Assembly (NCBI RefSeq): GCF_034047335.1
Contig: NZ_CP139137.1
Coordinates: 2,418,001-2,482,000, forward strand
DNA length: 64,000 nucleotides
Origin: Chryseobacterium sp. JJR-5R
Lineage (GTDB): Bacteria; Bacteroidota; Bacteroidia; Flavobacteriales; Weeksellaceae
Direction of reading: 5' to 3'
Both the position numbers and the translations under genes were made by a program. Positions within the stretch are counted from its first letter, which is position 1, and each line of letters starts with the position of its first letter. Below, one piece after another: positions 7,417 to 15,985 of this stretch. The notes under the pieces are model-generated. The model did not search any database. It saw only the letters and a program-made list of their open reading frames with translations, and had not been told where the DNA came from.

Positions 7417-8103
7417 TCAGCTTCTCCTGCTCATCAGTATGCTTAAGATATACCAGAACAGAAGCATAATCGAAGCAAACAGCTGTAATGATGCCCCAAC
7501 ATACTGATTGGTGCTGTAAACATCTTTCAGCTTGCTCGTCTGATATAAGATAGTGGCAGAAGCAAGGATTACCATGCCTACGGAAAACCATAGCCCAAGG
7601 TTGAACCCGAACAGCATTCCGCCAACGATCAGGCCAATGGAAATAAATCCTCCGATAACAATGATGTTCCTGAGGAATGAAAAGTCTCTTTTTGAAGTAA
7701 ATGCTACCGCTGAAATCCCCGCAAACATCGCGGTTGTTAACATCGCAGCCTGAAAGATCACCTGCGGCCCGGCATAAAGCGTGGCTATTTTAATCAGCGG
7801 AAGAAAAATAACGGCTTCCAGGATAACATAAAACCCCAACCCGAAATACTGTGTAGACCTGCTTAACGAAAGCGACCATTTGGTAGCCAGCACCGAAGCC
7901 AGCCAGAATACCCCGATAATCAGCAGCCAGAGATACCGCTGGGCAAACATGGCAAAGATCAGCTGATCCGGAACCATCTGTAATAAAACAGTTTCTACCC
8001 CGATAAAGGCTAAGATTGATAAAGCAACGTGCAGATACGTTTTCCTGTAAAAGCCCGCTTTGTCCACATCTGAAGAATGTGCGACTAAAACATCTGTCAT
8101 CAT
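7417..8103 (-). CDS. Bax inhibitor-1/YccA family membrane protein
   Basis: A 228-residue polytopic inner-membrane protein with about seven hydrophobic segments spread over residues 28-222. Family features include the N-terminal FYRKTYLHVALSILAF segment and the late LYQTSKLKD...GASLQLFASIMLLF segment of BI-1 proteins. In bacteria the family (YccA, YbhL) is linked to membrane-protein quality control and calcium leak; the exact role here is unknown. It is a single gene, facing the repeat array at its 3' end. Confidence 0.85.
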   Translation of the reverse strand: MMTDVLVAHSSDVDKAGFYRKTYLHVALSILAFIGVETVLLQMVPDQLIFAMFAQRYLWLLIIGVFWLASVLATKWSLSLSRSTQYFGLGFYVILEAVIFLPLIKIATLYAGPQVIFQAAMLTTAMFAGISAVAFTSKRDFSFLRNIIVIGGFISIGLIVGGMLFGFNLGLWFSVGMVILASATILYQTSKLKDVYSTNQYVGASLQLFASIMLLFWYILSILMSRRS

Positions 8104-8189
8104 AGTTATTTTAATTTATTTTAAATTTATTTTTTTAAATAATAAATAAGAAGTCAACCAAATACTAACCTCTAATCCATAACTTCTAA

Positions 8190-8639
8190 TTATTTGCTGT
8201 ACTCCGGCTTCACGCCGAGAATTTTTCCGTCATTTTCAAAAATTACCGTTATGATATCCCTCGGAGGATCCAGTGTATCATCAGCATATTTATACTGTAT
8301 GGCAGGATACGTCTCGTTATCCAACAGCTTCTGATAGCCGGATTTATATACTTCCGTCTTTCTCTCAAAACTGATGCCTCCCGATAGTTTCCGGATGATA
8401 TCGTCGTTCACAATATCTTTTACTTTATCCGAGATAAGGCTGCTGACCGTATTTTTATCGGAAGCTTTCAAAGCCGCGACAAACTTTAAAAATGACTGGT
8501 TATACAGGTCGGTTTTATCCCTGCCCAGCTCAGAAGTAAGTTCAATCTTCTTGCTTTCAACAATTTTTATACTGCCTTTCTGCTGGGAAAAGCCCAGCTG
8601 AAAAGCTAAAACGGCGGTGGCCAGTACTGTTTTTTTCAT
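8190..8639 (-). CDS. Secreted hypothetical protein, 149 aa
   Basis: Start at 8639 chosen because MKKTVLATAVLAFQLGFSQQ is a standard signal peptide; an ATG four codons upstream is possible. The mature part, about 130 residues, has the SNTF2-like pattern SFLKFVAALKASDKNTVSSLISDKVKDI and a strand-rich end (DIITVIFENDGKILGVKPEY). That could be a small cystatin/NTF2-like fold, but no family is recognised with certainty. It lies 40 bases downstream of the acyl-CoA reductase gene on the same strand and may be co-transcribed. Confidence 0.7.
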   Translation of the reverse strand: MKKTVLATAVLAFQLGFSQQKGSIKIVESKKIELTSELGRDKTDLYNQSFLKFVAALKASDKNTVSSLISDKVKDIVNDDIIRKLSGGISFERKTEVYKSGYQKLLDNETYPAIQYKYADDTLDPPRDIITVIFENDGKILGVKPEYSK

Positions 8640-8678
8640 ATCCGAATTCATGATGGGTTGACAGCAAGATACGAAGAA

Positions 8679-9713
8679 TTATATTACCGATAAAAATTTC
8701 ATTGTATCCACATTATCCGCATACGTATCCAGTCCCGGGTTCTGCGCTTCTCCCAAAGCCACGGAATCCAGGCTGAGTCCACCCTTTGCCACAACGCACT
8801 GGATATGCTCTTCATTTTCAGCAATAAAACTTTTTACCTCGTCAAGGGAAGAATACCTGCTGAAATTAATTACCGACAGCGGACTGAAAAGCTGGTCATC
8901 TTCTTTCAGCATGACAAAATTGTTATCCCAGAATGTATCCCGGTTCAGGAGATACACCGCCCTGTTGTAATCGTAATTATTGGCATATTTATGGTGATTG
9001 ATGATCTCCTTGAAATCCACGAAGCTCTCAAACAGCCGGTCAATTAAAAAGTCGTCCGGAATAAAAAGCCGGGTCACGTTCCTGCATCCCAAGCCAAAGT
9101 ACCGGAAAATATCGGTTGCCAGAAGCTTCAGCTCCTCTTCCGTTTCATCCCCTTTCAGAACGGCCACGGATGTCCTGTTCTTTCTGATGATATGCATGCT
9201 GTTTTTAAAATAATATTCCAGGTACCTTGCGGTATTGTTGCTTCCCGTGGCAATAACGGCATCAAAATTTTCCAGCCGCTCTACGAATTCAAACGGAACG
9301 TTCCCCTCTGAAAATTCATTCCATTTCTTCAGTAAAAAAGGGATCATGTACCTGTCTTTTGAAGACAGCTTGATTACGGGAATATGGTTTCCCAGCACAA
9401 CTGAAATCACATCATGGAAACCAACCAACGGAATATTCCCGGCCAGGATGAGCCCTACCCTCTTGGAGATCTTTGAAACGGAATATTTTCCGAGCCAGCT
9501 GTTTATATTTTCTTCAGTAAGCAGATCTGCCCATTGCTGAAAAGCAAATTTCTGGTTTTCAATGGTAAACCACGGATTTTCAATGGCTGTTTTGTTCATT
9601 AAGAGCTCAAGATCAGAACCGGGTTCATGATGATCCTCCTGATTTTCCGCTAAAAAGTCTTTGATATAGCTGCTAAGCCGCGTAAGTCCTAAAACTTGAT
9701 TTTCCATATTCAT
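8679..9713 (-). CDS. Acyl-CoA reductase (LuxC-like)
   Basis: A 344-residue NAD(P)H-dependent aldehyde-dehydrogenase-fold protein of the LuxC/acyl-CoA reductase family, typical of Bacteroidota. Supporting segments are GLILAGNIPLVGFHDVISVV (about 87-106), VIATGSNNTARYLEYYF, IRKNRTSVAVL and FGLGCRNVTRLFIP, the last carrying the putative catalytic Cys. It would reduce an acyl thioester to the aldehyde. It is divergent from the ferredoxin gene, a conserved neighbour in flavobacteria as far as I know. The substrate is unknown. A second ATG two codons in (9707) is an alternative start. Confidence 0.85.
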   Translation of the reverse strand: MNMENQVLGLTRLSSYIKDFLAENQEDHHEPGSDLELLMNKTAIENPWFTIENQKFAFQQWADLLTEENINSWLGKYSVSKISKRVGLILAGNIPLVGFHDVISVVLGNHIPVIKLSSKDRYMIPFLLKKWNEFSEGNVPFEFVERLENFDAVIATGSNNTARYLEYYFKNSMHIIRKNRTSVAVLKGDETEEELKLLATDIFRYFGLGCRNVTRLFIPDDFLIDRLFESFVDFKEIINHHKYANNYDYNRAVYLLNRDTFWDNNFVMLKEDDQLFSPLSVINFSRYSSLDEVKSFIAENEEHIQCVVAKGGLSLDSVALGEAQNPGLDTYADNVDTMKFLSVI

Positions 9714-9741
9714 AATTACTGCAAAATTGGGGAATATTTTG

Positions 9742-9749
9742 TAATTTTG
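9742..9749 (+). promoter_or_regulatory. -7 box of the ferredoxin promoter
   Basis: TAATTTTG fits the Bacteroidota TANNTTTG -7 consensus and lies 23 bases before the ferredoxin ATG. No clear -33 TTG element at ideal spacing was seen. Confidence 0.45.
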
Positions 9750-9772
9750 TGCAAATTTAAAAAAAATTAGCG

Positions 9773-10123
9773 ATGGCTATTAAAATAACTGATGAATGCA
9801 TTAATTGCGGAGCCTGTGAGCCGGAATGCCCTAATAATGCGATTTATGAAGGAGCGGTAGACTGGAAAGCTTCAGAAGGCACTGAACTTAAAGGTACGGT
9901 AACCATGCCGTCCGGACTTACGATCAACGCAGATGCTCCGCAGGAACCTGTAAGCGATGATGTCTATTTCATCGTTACCGATAAATGTACAGAGTGCAAA
10001 GGCTTCCACGAGGAACCTCAGTGTGCCGCCGTCTGCCCTGTTGATTGCTGTGTGCCGGATGAAGACCATGTGGAATCTGAAGAAACACTGCTGGATAAAA
10101 AAGCATTTTTACACGGAGAATAA
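9773..10123 (+). CDS. 4Fe-4S dicluster ferredoxin
   Basis: A 116-residue soluble electron carrier. The first cluster motif CINCGACEPECP is near the N-terminus (residues 9-20); the second set, CTECKGF...CAAVCPVDCC, lies near 65-88 with the longer insertion seen in Fdx/FdxA-type bacterial ferredoxins. Proteins like this pass electrons to oxidoreductases. Here it sits beside an acyl-CoA reductase (divergent) and serC (downstream), but a specific partner cannot be assigned. A terminator follows. Confidence 0.93.
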   Translation: MAIKITDECINCGACEPECPNNAIYEGAVDWKASEGTELKGTVTMPSGLTINADAPQEPVSDDVYFIVTDKCTECKGFHEEPQCAAVCPVDCCVPDEDHVESEETLLDKKAFLHGE

Positions 10124-10126
10124 AAA

Positions 10127-10158
10127 CTGCCGTCTCAATCACCATGAGGCGGTTTTTT
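10127..10158 (+). terminator. Terminator after ferredoxin
   Basis: Stem CTGCCGTCTCA / TGAGGCGGT (with a wobble pair) followed by T6. Confidence 0.75.
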
Positions 10159-10243
10159 GTATATAAAAATCAGAATTCATTAATAAGAAACGATAAATGA
10201 AACTGTAACAGCAAAAGTTTACAGCAAACCAAAAAATAAAAAT

Positions 10244-11308
10244 ATGAGCAAAAAGCACAACTTCAGCGCAGGACCATGCATCTTACCTCAGGAAGTATTC
10301 GAAAAATCGGCACAGGCGATTCTGGATTTCAACGGAATGGGGCTTTCTCTTCTTGAAATTTCACACCGGAGCAAGGATTTTGTAGCCGTTATGGACGAAG
10401 CACGCGCCATTGTGAAAAGACTGATGAACCTGGGTGATGATTATGAAGTACTGTACTTAGGCGGCGGTGCCAGCCTGCAGTTTGCCATGGTGCCTTACAA
10501 CCTCATGAAAGTGGGCGGAAAAGCGGCATATACCGATACCGGAACCTGGGCGGCAGGTGCCATTAAAGAAGCTAAAAAAGTAGGAACAGTGGACGTTGTA
10601 GGTTCTTCAAAAGAAGAAAACTACAATTTCATCCCGAAAGACTATACCGTAGGTTCAGAATATGATTATTTCCACTGCACCTCAAACAACACCATCTACG
10701 GAACCCAGATGAAATCCTTCCCGGACGTGGATACGCTGATGGTGTGCGATATGAGCTCCGATATTTTTTCCAGACAGCTTGATTTTTCGAAATTTGACCT
10801 GATCTACGCCGGCGCACAGAAAAACATGGGGCCTGCAGGGGTTACCTTGGTGGTGATTAAAAAAGAAATCCTGGGTAAAACGGGACGGGAAAATATGTTC
10901 TCTATCCTTGATTATTCCCAGCACATTGCCAAGGAATCCATGTACAACACACCGCCGGTTTTCCCTGTCTATGCATCGTTACTGACTTTACAGTACCTGG
11001 AAAACAACGGAGGGATTGCAGCTGCCGAAGCCAGAAACGAAGCAAAAGCAAAGCTTTTATATGATGAAATCGATAGCAATCCTTTATTTGAGACCTTCTG
11101 CGTGAAAGAAGACCGATCGTTGATGAATGTGTCATTTAAACTGACAGATGACAGCAGAAAAGAAGAATTTGATGCCGCATGGAAAGCTGCAGGAATCAGC
11201 GGGCTGAACGGGCACAGGAGCCTGGGCGGATACAGAGCCAGCCTCTACAATGCCATGCCTGTTGAAAGTGTTCAGATATTGGTATACGCCATGAGATCTT
11301 TAAGATAA
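10244..11308 (+). CDS. serC: Phosphoserine aminotransferase
   Basis: A 354-residue PLP enzyme converting 3-phosphohydroxypyruvate and glutamate to phosphoserine. The start MSKKHNFSAGPCILPQEV is the canonical SerC N-terminus (NFSAGP). The PLP lysine lies in YAGAQKNMGPAGV and the phosphate-binding end is HRSLGGYRASLYNAMP. Full length for the family. serA and a DUF1015 gene follow on the same strand, forming a serine-biosynthesis cluster. No serB-type phosphatase is nearby. Confidence 0.97.
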   Translation: MSKKHNFSAGPCILPQEVFEKSAQAILDFNGMGLSLLEISHRSKDFVAVMDEARAIVKRLMNLGDDYEVLYLGGGASLQFAMVPYNLMKVGGKAAYTDTGTWAAGAIKEAKKVGTVDVVGSSKEENYNFIPKDYTVGSEYDYFHCTSNNTIYGTQMKSFPDVDTLMVCDMSSDIFSRQLDFSKFDLIYAGAQKNMGPAGVTLVVIKKEILGKTGRENMFSILDYSQHIAKESMYNTPPVFPVYASLLTLQYLENNGGIAAAEARNEAKAKLLYDEIDSNPLFETFCVKEDRSLMNVSFKLTDDSRKEEFDAAWKAAGISGLNGHRSLGGYRASLYNAMPVESVQILVYAMRSLR

Positions 11309-11431
11309 AGTAAAGATTAAAAAATGTGGATTAAAGGGGTATGAACATTATTTTAAATTTTCTTAATTTGCGGGAATGATTTAGAATTTTTGAAGACCTT
11401 TTTTTAATCTTCAAATCAAAATATACGAACC

Positions 11432-12394
11432 ATGAAAGTTTTAGCTAACGACGGGATTTCTGCAGCAGGAGAACAGGCACTGAGAAACGCAGGAATTGAA
11501 ATACTGGACAACAGGGTGGCGCAAAACCACCTGATCGGTTTCATTAACGAAAATAATGTGGATGTTCTTCTTGTAAGGAGCGCAACCAAAGTAAGGCAGG
11601 AGCTTATTGATGCCTGCCCGGGCCTTAAGATCATCGGAAGAGGAGGCACCGGGATGGATAACATTGATGTGAATTATGCTATTGACAAGGGCATCTACAT
11701 CATTAATACCTCCACAGCTTCTTCAAAATCCGTAGCGGAACTGGTATTTGCCCATTTCTTCTCCCTGGCGAGGTTCCTTCATGAATCCAACAGGCTGATG
11801 CCGCTGGAAGGGGAAACGCATTTTGACGCGATGAAGAAATCATTCGGCAAGGCTTATGAGCTTTCGGGCAAAACGTTAGGGGTCATCGGTTTCGGAAGTA
11901 TCGGCCAGGAAGTCGTTAAAATGGGGATTTCCCTGGGAATGAAAATCAAGGTCCTTACCCGGAAGCCTAAAACGGAAGTCCTTACCCTGGATTTTTTTGA
12001 CGGGCAGTCTGTAAAATTTGAAATCACTTCAGACAACGATATGGATGCTTTCCTCCGGGAAGCTGATTTCATCAGCCTCAATACGCCGAAAACGAAAGAA
12101 TATATCATCGATACGCCTCAGTTTGAAAAAATGAAGGACGGAGTGTATATTGTGAACACGGCAAGAGGCGGCGTAATCAACGAAGTGGCACTGATTGATT
12201 TTATTGAATCTGAAAAAGTAGCCGGTGCCGCACTGGATGTTTTTGAGAACGAGCCTAATCCGGAGCTGCCGCTGCTTATGAACCCTGCCCTTTCGCTTTC
12301 CCCGCACATCGGCGGGAATACGGTGGATGCACAGGAAAGGATCGGAGCCGAATTAGCGGAACAAATTATTAAGATAAAAGAAACTATACTATAA
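11432..12394 (+). CDS. serA: D-3-phosphoglycerate dehydrogenase
   Basis: A 320-residue NAD-dependent 2-hydroxyacid dehydrogenase catalysing the first step of serine synthesis. The Rossmann motif GVIGFGSIGQEV lies near 150, with catalytic Arg/Glu/His in NTARGGVINEVAL, ENEPNP and SPHIGGNTVDAQ. It is the short form, without the C-terminal ACT regulatory domain of E. coli SerA, so feedback by serine through ACT is not expected. It is 123 bases downstream of serC; the DUF1015 gene starts three bases after its stop. Confidence 0.95.
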   Translation: MKVLANDGISAAGEQALRNAGIEILDNRVAQNHLIGFINENNVDVLLVRSATKVRQELIDACPGLKIIGRGGTGMDNIDVNYAIDKGIYIINTSTASSKSVAELVFAHFFSLARFLHESNRLMPLEGETHFDAMKKSFGKAYELSGKTLGVIGFGSIGQEVVKMGISLGMKIKVLTRKPKTEVLTLDFFDGQSVKFEITSDNDMDAFLREADFISLNTPKTKEYIIDTPQFEKMKDGVYIVNTARGGVINEVALIDFIESEKVAGAALDVFENEPNPELPLLMNPALSLSPHIGGNTVDAQERIGAELAEQIIKIKETIL

Positions 12395-12397
12395 AAT

Positions 12398-13642
12398 ATG
12401 CCTATTTTTAAACCTTTTCGTGGAATCAGACCTCATAAAGACCATGAGAGCACCTTCCCTACCCATCCTCTTGACAACTTCACTCAGGAAGAAATAGCGG
12501 GAAAAGCTCAAGTTGAAGACACTTACATCAATATGATCAAACCTTATGTTGTAAGTAAATCCAAGGACATCGACAGGAATTTAAGAAAAATCCGGTCAAC
12601 ATTTGAAGAACTGATGGAGGAGAAAAAACTGGTCCAGGATAATTCTTCCTACTACCTTTATGAGCAGATCTACCCCACCAAACAGGTTTTCAGAGGGCTT
12701 CTTGGCTTAGCGAGCATTGAAGATTTCTGGAGCGGCAAGATCAAAAGGCATGAAAGCACCATCCCGCAGAAGAAGGAAAAGCTGGCACATTACCTGGAAA
12801 AAGTAAACCTGCAGGCAGAACCTGTACTGCTTACCTACCCTTCCAATTCCAAGATCGAGCTGCTGATGAACCACGAGGAAAAAAACGTCCCTATCTTCAA
12901 CCATGTGGATACAAAAGGGATCCGGCATAAAATCTGGAGGATAGACAACCGCCTTAAGCTTCAGCAGTTTAAAGAAGTCATTGACCAGATTGATGCGTTT
13001 TATATTGCAGACGGCCACCACAGGATCGGCTCAACGGCCCTTAATGCCAAATACCACAAAGAAAAAAACAAAAGGCATAACGGTACGGAACTTTACAATT
13101 TTGTGTACAGCTTCATCGTATCCAACCAGTCCATTAAAATCCATGACTACAACAGGATCGTAACGGACCTCAACGGCCTGTCCAATGAAGTATTTTTAAA
13201 AGAACTGGAAAAATATTTCCTGATTCACGAGAAAGGGGAAACGGCATATTTCCCTTCACAGAAATTCCACATTTCCATGTATCTGGACGGCAAATTTTAC
13301 TCCCTTCACGTAAAACATGACCTGCGTTCACAGGAAATGTCCCTGGATAACCTGGACCACCATCTTCTGGATAAGTTTATCTTTAAGAACATCCTGAAAA
13401 TTGAAGACCCGGACAGTTCCGAGAAAATCGATTATGTGAAAGGGACATCCAACCTTGAAGGCATAGCGCTGATCAAGGAAAAAATAGACAAAGGCGAAGG
13501 CAAGGCAGGATTCGGGATCTATCCCGTAAGTTTTAACGATATGATTAAAATCTCAGACTTAAAGCTCAGCATGCCTCCGAAATGTACATTCATAGAACCG
13601 AAATTAATTACGGCCCTGTTAATGTATGACATGAAACAGTAA
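12398..13642 (+). CDS. DUF1015 family protein, possible serine-phosphate metabolism enzyme
   Basis: A 414-residue soluble protein. The N-terminus FKPFRGIRPHKD is the DUF1015 start, and the central FYIADGHHRIGSTALNAKYH (about residues 204-223) is the family's most conserved motif. The DGHHR core resembles that of ParB/sulfiredoxin-fold free-serine kinases (SerK, SbnI). Its start is three bases after serA, so the two are translationally coupled. With serB absent here, a role in phosphoserine-serine interconversion is a reasonable hypothesis, not an established function. Confidence 0.85.
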   Translation: MPIFKPFRGIRPHKDHESTFPTHPLDNFTQEEIAGKAQVEDTYINMIKPYVVSKSKDIDRNLRKIRSTFEELMEEKKLVQDNSSYYLYEQIYPTKQVFRGLLGLASIEDFWSGKIKRHESTIPQKKEKLAHYLEKVNLQAEPVLLTYPSNSKIELLMNHEEKNVPIFNHVDTKGIRHKIWRIDNRLKLQQFKEVIDQIDAFYIADGHHRIGSTALNAKYHKEKNKRHNGTELYNFVYSFIVSNQSIKIHDYNRIVTDLNGLSNEVFLKELEKYFLIHEKGETAYFPSQKFHISMYLDGKFYSLHVKHDLRSQEMSLDNLDHHLLDKFIFKNILKIEDPDSSEKIDYVKGTSNLEGIALIKEKIDKGEGKAGFGIYPVSFNDMIKISDLKLSMPPKCTFIEPKLITALLMYDMKQ

Positions 13643-13696
13643 AAAATAATCAATTTTTCCTTACTTTTAGCACCAGAAAAGAAAGGTAAATAAAAA

Positions 13697-15100
13697 ATGA
13701 AAAAAATATTCATTATCCTTCCACTCTTTTTGAGTGGATTTTTATTTTCTCAAAAAAAGCCCCAGAAAAGTCCTGCTAAAAAGCCCGTGATGGTAAAAAT
13801 GAACTATCACGAGGAATTTAAAAAAATTTCAGACGAAATCATGGCTCACGGTACGGCGTATGACAACCTCGGAGAGCTGACCAAAGGCATAGGCCCCCGG
13901 TTCAGTGCTACCATCGGCTATATGAAGGCGGCGGACTGGGCGGAAAGGCAGCTGAAGGAAATCGGGATTGAAATGATCTGGAGGCAGGAAGCAAAGGCCC
14001 CTATCTGGATAAGGGGCAAGGAATCCCTTTTTATAAAAGCCGGAAACGGGGATTGGAAAAACATAAGGATGCTGTCTTTCGGGAATTCTGAAGGAACAGG
14101 CGGAAAAGACCTGACGGGCGAAATTGTGATGATCGGCAGTACTTCTGAACTTAACAGCCTTTCAATCGGGCAGCTGAAAGACAAAATTGTTTTCGTCAAC
14201 CTTCCCATGGATCCCACCATTATCAATACGAGCGATTCTTATCTGGCAACGGCAAAATCCAAACTGATCTCAGCTTCCGTGATTGCCAAAACCGGAGCGA
14301 AAGCTTTAATCATCAGGTCTCTGACCACAGCCGGTGATGATACGCCGCATGCCAAGATGATTTACTATGAGGCAGATGACAAAGTGAAAATCCCGGCACT
14401 GTCCATTGGCGTACGTTCTGCAGATGAGCTGGAAAAATTGCTGAAAACACAGAAAGTTACGGCAAAGCTCAACATGAATGCAGAATCCAAAGGGCAGACC
14501 AACAACCCGAATATCATTGCTGAAATTCCGGGTAAGAAAGATTCCAAAGTTATTGTTCTGGGGGCGCAGCTGGATTCCTGGGATTTCGGGGAAGGCGCTA
14601 CTGATGACGGTACGGGAGTGGTTCAGTGCATTGAGGTGCTGAGAACTCTGAAAGCTTTAGGCATCGAAAACAACCATACGATCCGGGTTGTTCTGTACGC
14701 CAACAGCGAAAACGGCGGTCAGGGACGCGATGTGTATGCCGCTTATGTAAAAAAGAAACAGGAAAAACATATTTTCGCACTGGGTACGGATGCCGGCGGA
14801 TATTCTCCGAGAGGGTTTTCACTGGATATGTCCCCGCAGAGGCGGCGTCTTATTTTCCCGTGGAAAGAATATTTCCTTCCTTACGGGGTCTATAATTTTG
14901 ATCAGACTGATGCCATTCAGGATATTTCACCGTTAAAAAAACTGGATATCCCTTTGGCAGAACTGGTAGTAGACACCCAGAGGTATTTTGATTACCACCA
15001 TTCCGTAGAAGATACCTTTGATAAAGTAAATAAAAGAGAGCTTCTCTTAGGCGCCGTTGCCATGACCCAGATGATCTTTATGATTGATAAAAACTGGTGA
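13697..15100 (+). CDS. M28-family peptidase homologue with altered active site
   Basis: A 467-residue secreted protein: signal peptide MKKIFIILPLFLSGFLFSQ, PA-type insert domain about 130-260, then the M28 fold. The usual first zinc ligand His is Gln (GAQLDSWD), and the catalytic Glu of NEENG is Ser (NSENG). The bridging Asp (GATDDGTG), a second Asp (TDAGGYSPRGF) and the last His (FDYHHSVEDTFDK) remain. The overall length matches carboxypeptidase Q-like enzymes. The family is secure, but peptidase activity is doubtful. It stands 54 bases downstream of the DUF1015 gene. Confidence 0.88.
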   Translation: MKKIFIILPLFLSGFLFSQKKPQKSPAKKPVMVKMNYHEEFKKISDEIMAHGTAYDNLGELTKGIGPRFSATIGYMKAADWAERQLKEIGIEMIWRQEAKAPIWIRGKESLFIKAGNGDWKNIRMLSFGNSEGTGGKDLTGEIVMIGSTSELNSLSIGQLKDKIVFVNLPMDPTIINTSDSYLATAKSKLISASVIAKTGAKALIIRSLTTAGDDTPHAKMIYYEADDKVKIPALSIGVRSADELEKLLKTQKVTAKLNMNAESKGQTNNPNIIAEIPGKKDSKVIVLGAQLDSWDFGEGATDDGTGVVQCIEVLRTLKALGIENNHTIRVVLYANSENGGQGRDVYAAYVKKKQEKHIFALGTDAGGYSPRGFSLDMSPQRRRLIFPWKEYFLPYGVYNFDQTDAIQDISPLKKLDIPLAELVVDTQRYFDYHHSVEDTFDKVNKRELLLGAVAMTQMIFMIDKNW

Positions 15101-15443
15101 TATTCCGTTCAGATATACTTTAATATACCTCTAAATAAAGATAAAAAAGCTCTTTGAGCTATAACGCAAATACATAATAACCAGGCCGGACTCATACGCG
15201 TTGAAGGAGCCAATGGCCGGTCTGCCGGGTTAAAACCTATAATAAGCCTGATTTTCTGCCGCCGCTGCCACTTACCTGACGGGAAGGCTTTGTGGCAATT
15301 GTCCTTACCTGCCGGATGTCCCGGTTAAAAAATATCCAGTGGGCCGGCGGCCAACATATGAACTATGAAATGGCTGACTGCTATAGCGGCGGCAGAAGTA
15401 AAAGCCTCTATTATGGCAAATAATGAATTTTCAGGGCAAAATC
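15101..15443. other. GC-rich non-coding stretch with large inverted repeat
   Basis: No ORF is seen. A perfect 13-base inverted repeat, TTCTGCCGCCGCT (15254-15266) / AGCGGCGGCAGAA (15385-15397), extends outward imperfectly (CCTATAATAAGCC / GGCT..TATTATGG, to about 15234 and 15412). Between the arms are several GGCCGG/CCGG blocks. This GC-rich patch in an otherwise AT-rich genome suggests a folded RNA or an extragenic repeat element. Confidence 0.5.
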
Positions 15444-15944
15444 TTAAAAGAAGTATATAAACATATTCCATATATGCCTCCACCCTCCTGAACGCCAGTT
15501 GACATCAAACTTTTCATCGTTTTTGTAATACAACGGAAGCTGAATTTTCGCATGAACCATTGGAGGATTATTTTTTACTTTTTCGAAGTAACTGGGATCC
15601 AGTGCTGACTTTCTATAATACTCTATTTCAATAATGGTTTTATTTCTCTCCGCTTTAAAAATATATAAAACAACATCATACAGATCAGCATATTCTTATT
15701 TCGGGATTTCAATTGATAAATCAAAATTACACAGGGTTTTATGACAGTTGATTTTATTTCTGAGTGTACGGTTACGGTCTTCAAAGCCTTTGCTGCGAGT
15801 AAAATCACTGAAATCAGATATAATAAAGAAACATTCCGTAGATAATCTGTTCCTGCAGCAACGATCTGCCAGATTAAAAAGATCAGCAACGGCTTTTTCT
15901 ATTTGCGTTTCAACGTTTTCTCTGGAAATCAATTCACCATCCAT
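15444..15944 (-). pseudogene. Hypothetical protein broken by an in-frame stop
   Basis: The minus strand from 15944 reads MDGELISRENVETQIEKAVA... to a TAA at 15696-15698 after 82 codons. The same frame then continues open for another 83 codons (EYADLYDVVLYIFKAERNKT ... WRHIWNMFIYF) to a stop at 15444-15446. Both parts look like one protein of about 166 residues with a single nonsense codon after DLSIEIPK. I do not recognise the family; it is acidic, soluble and rich in aromatic residues. It could also be a sequencing error or two overlapping small proteins. Confidence 0.6.
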
Positions 15945-15985
15945 TCGCTTTTAAATTAAATAAGTCTAGTCAAGTTCAGTTCATT

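Noticed and set aside
15623..15889. An 88-codon minus-strand ORF with a hydrophobic start
   Set aside because: It overlaps the 15444-15944 gene in another frame; the latter frame has better protein character on both sides of the stop.
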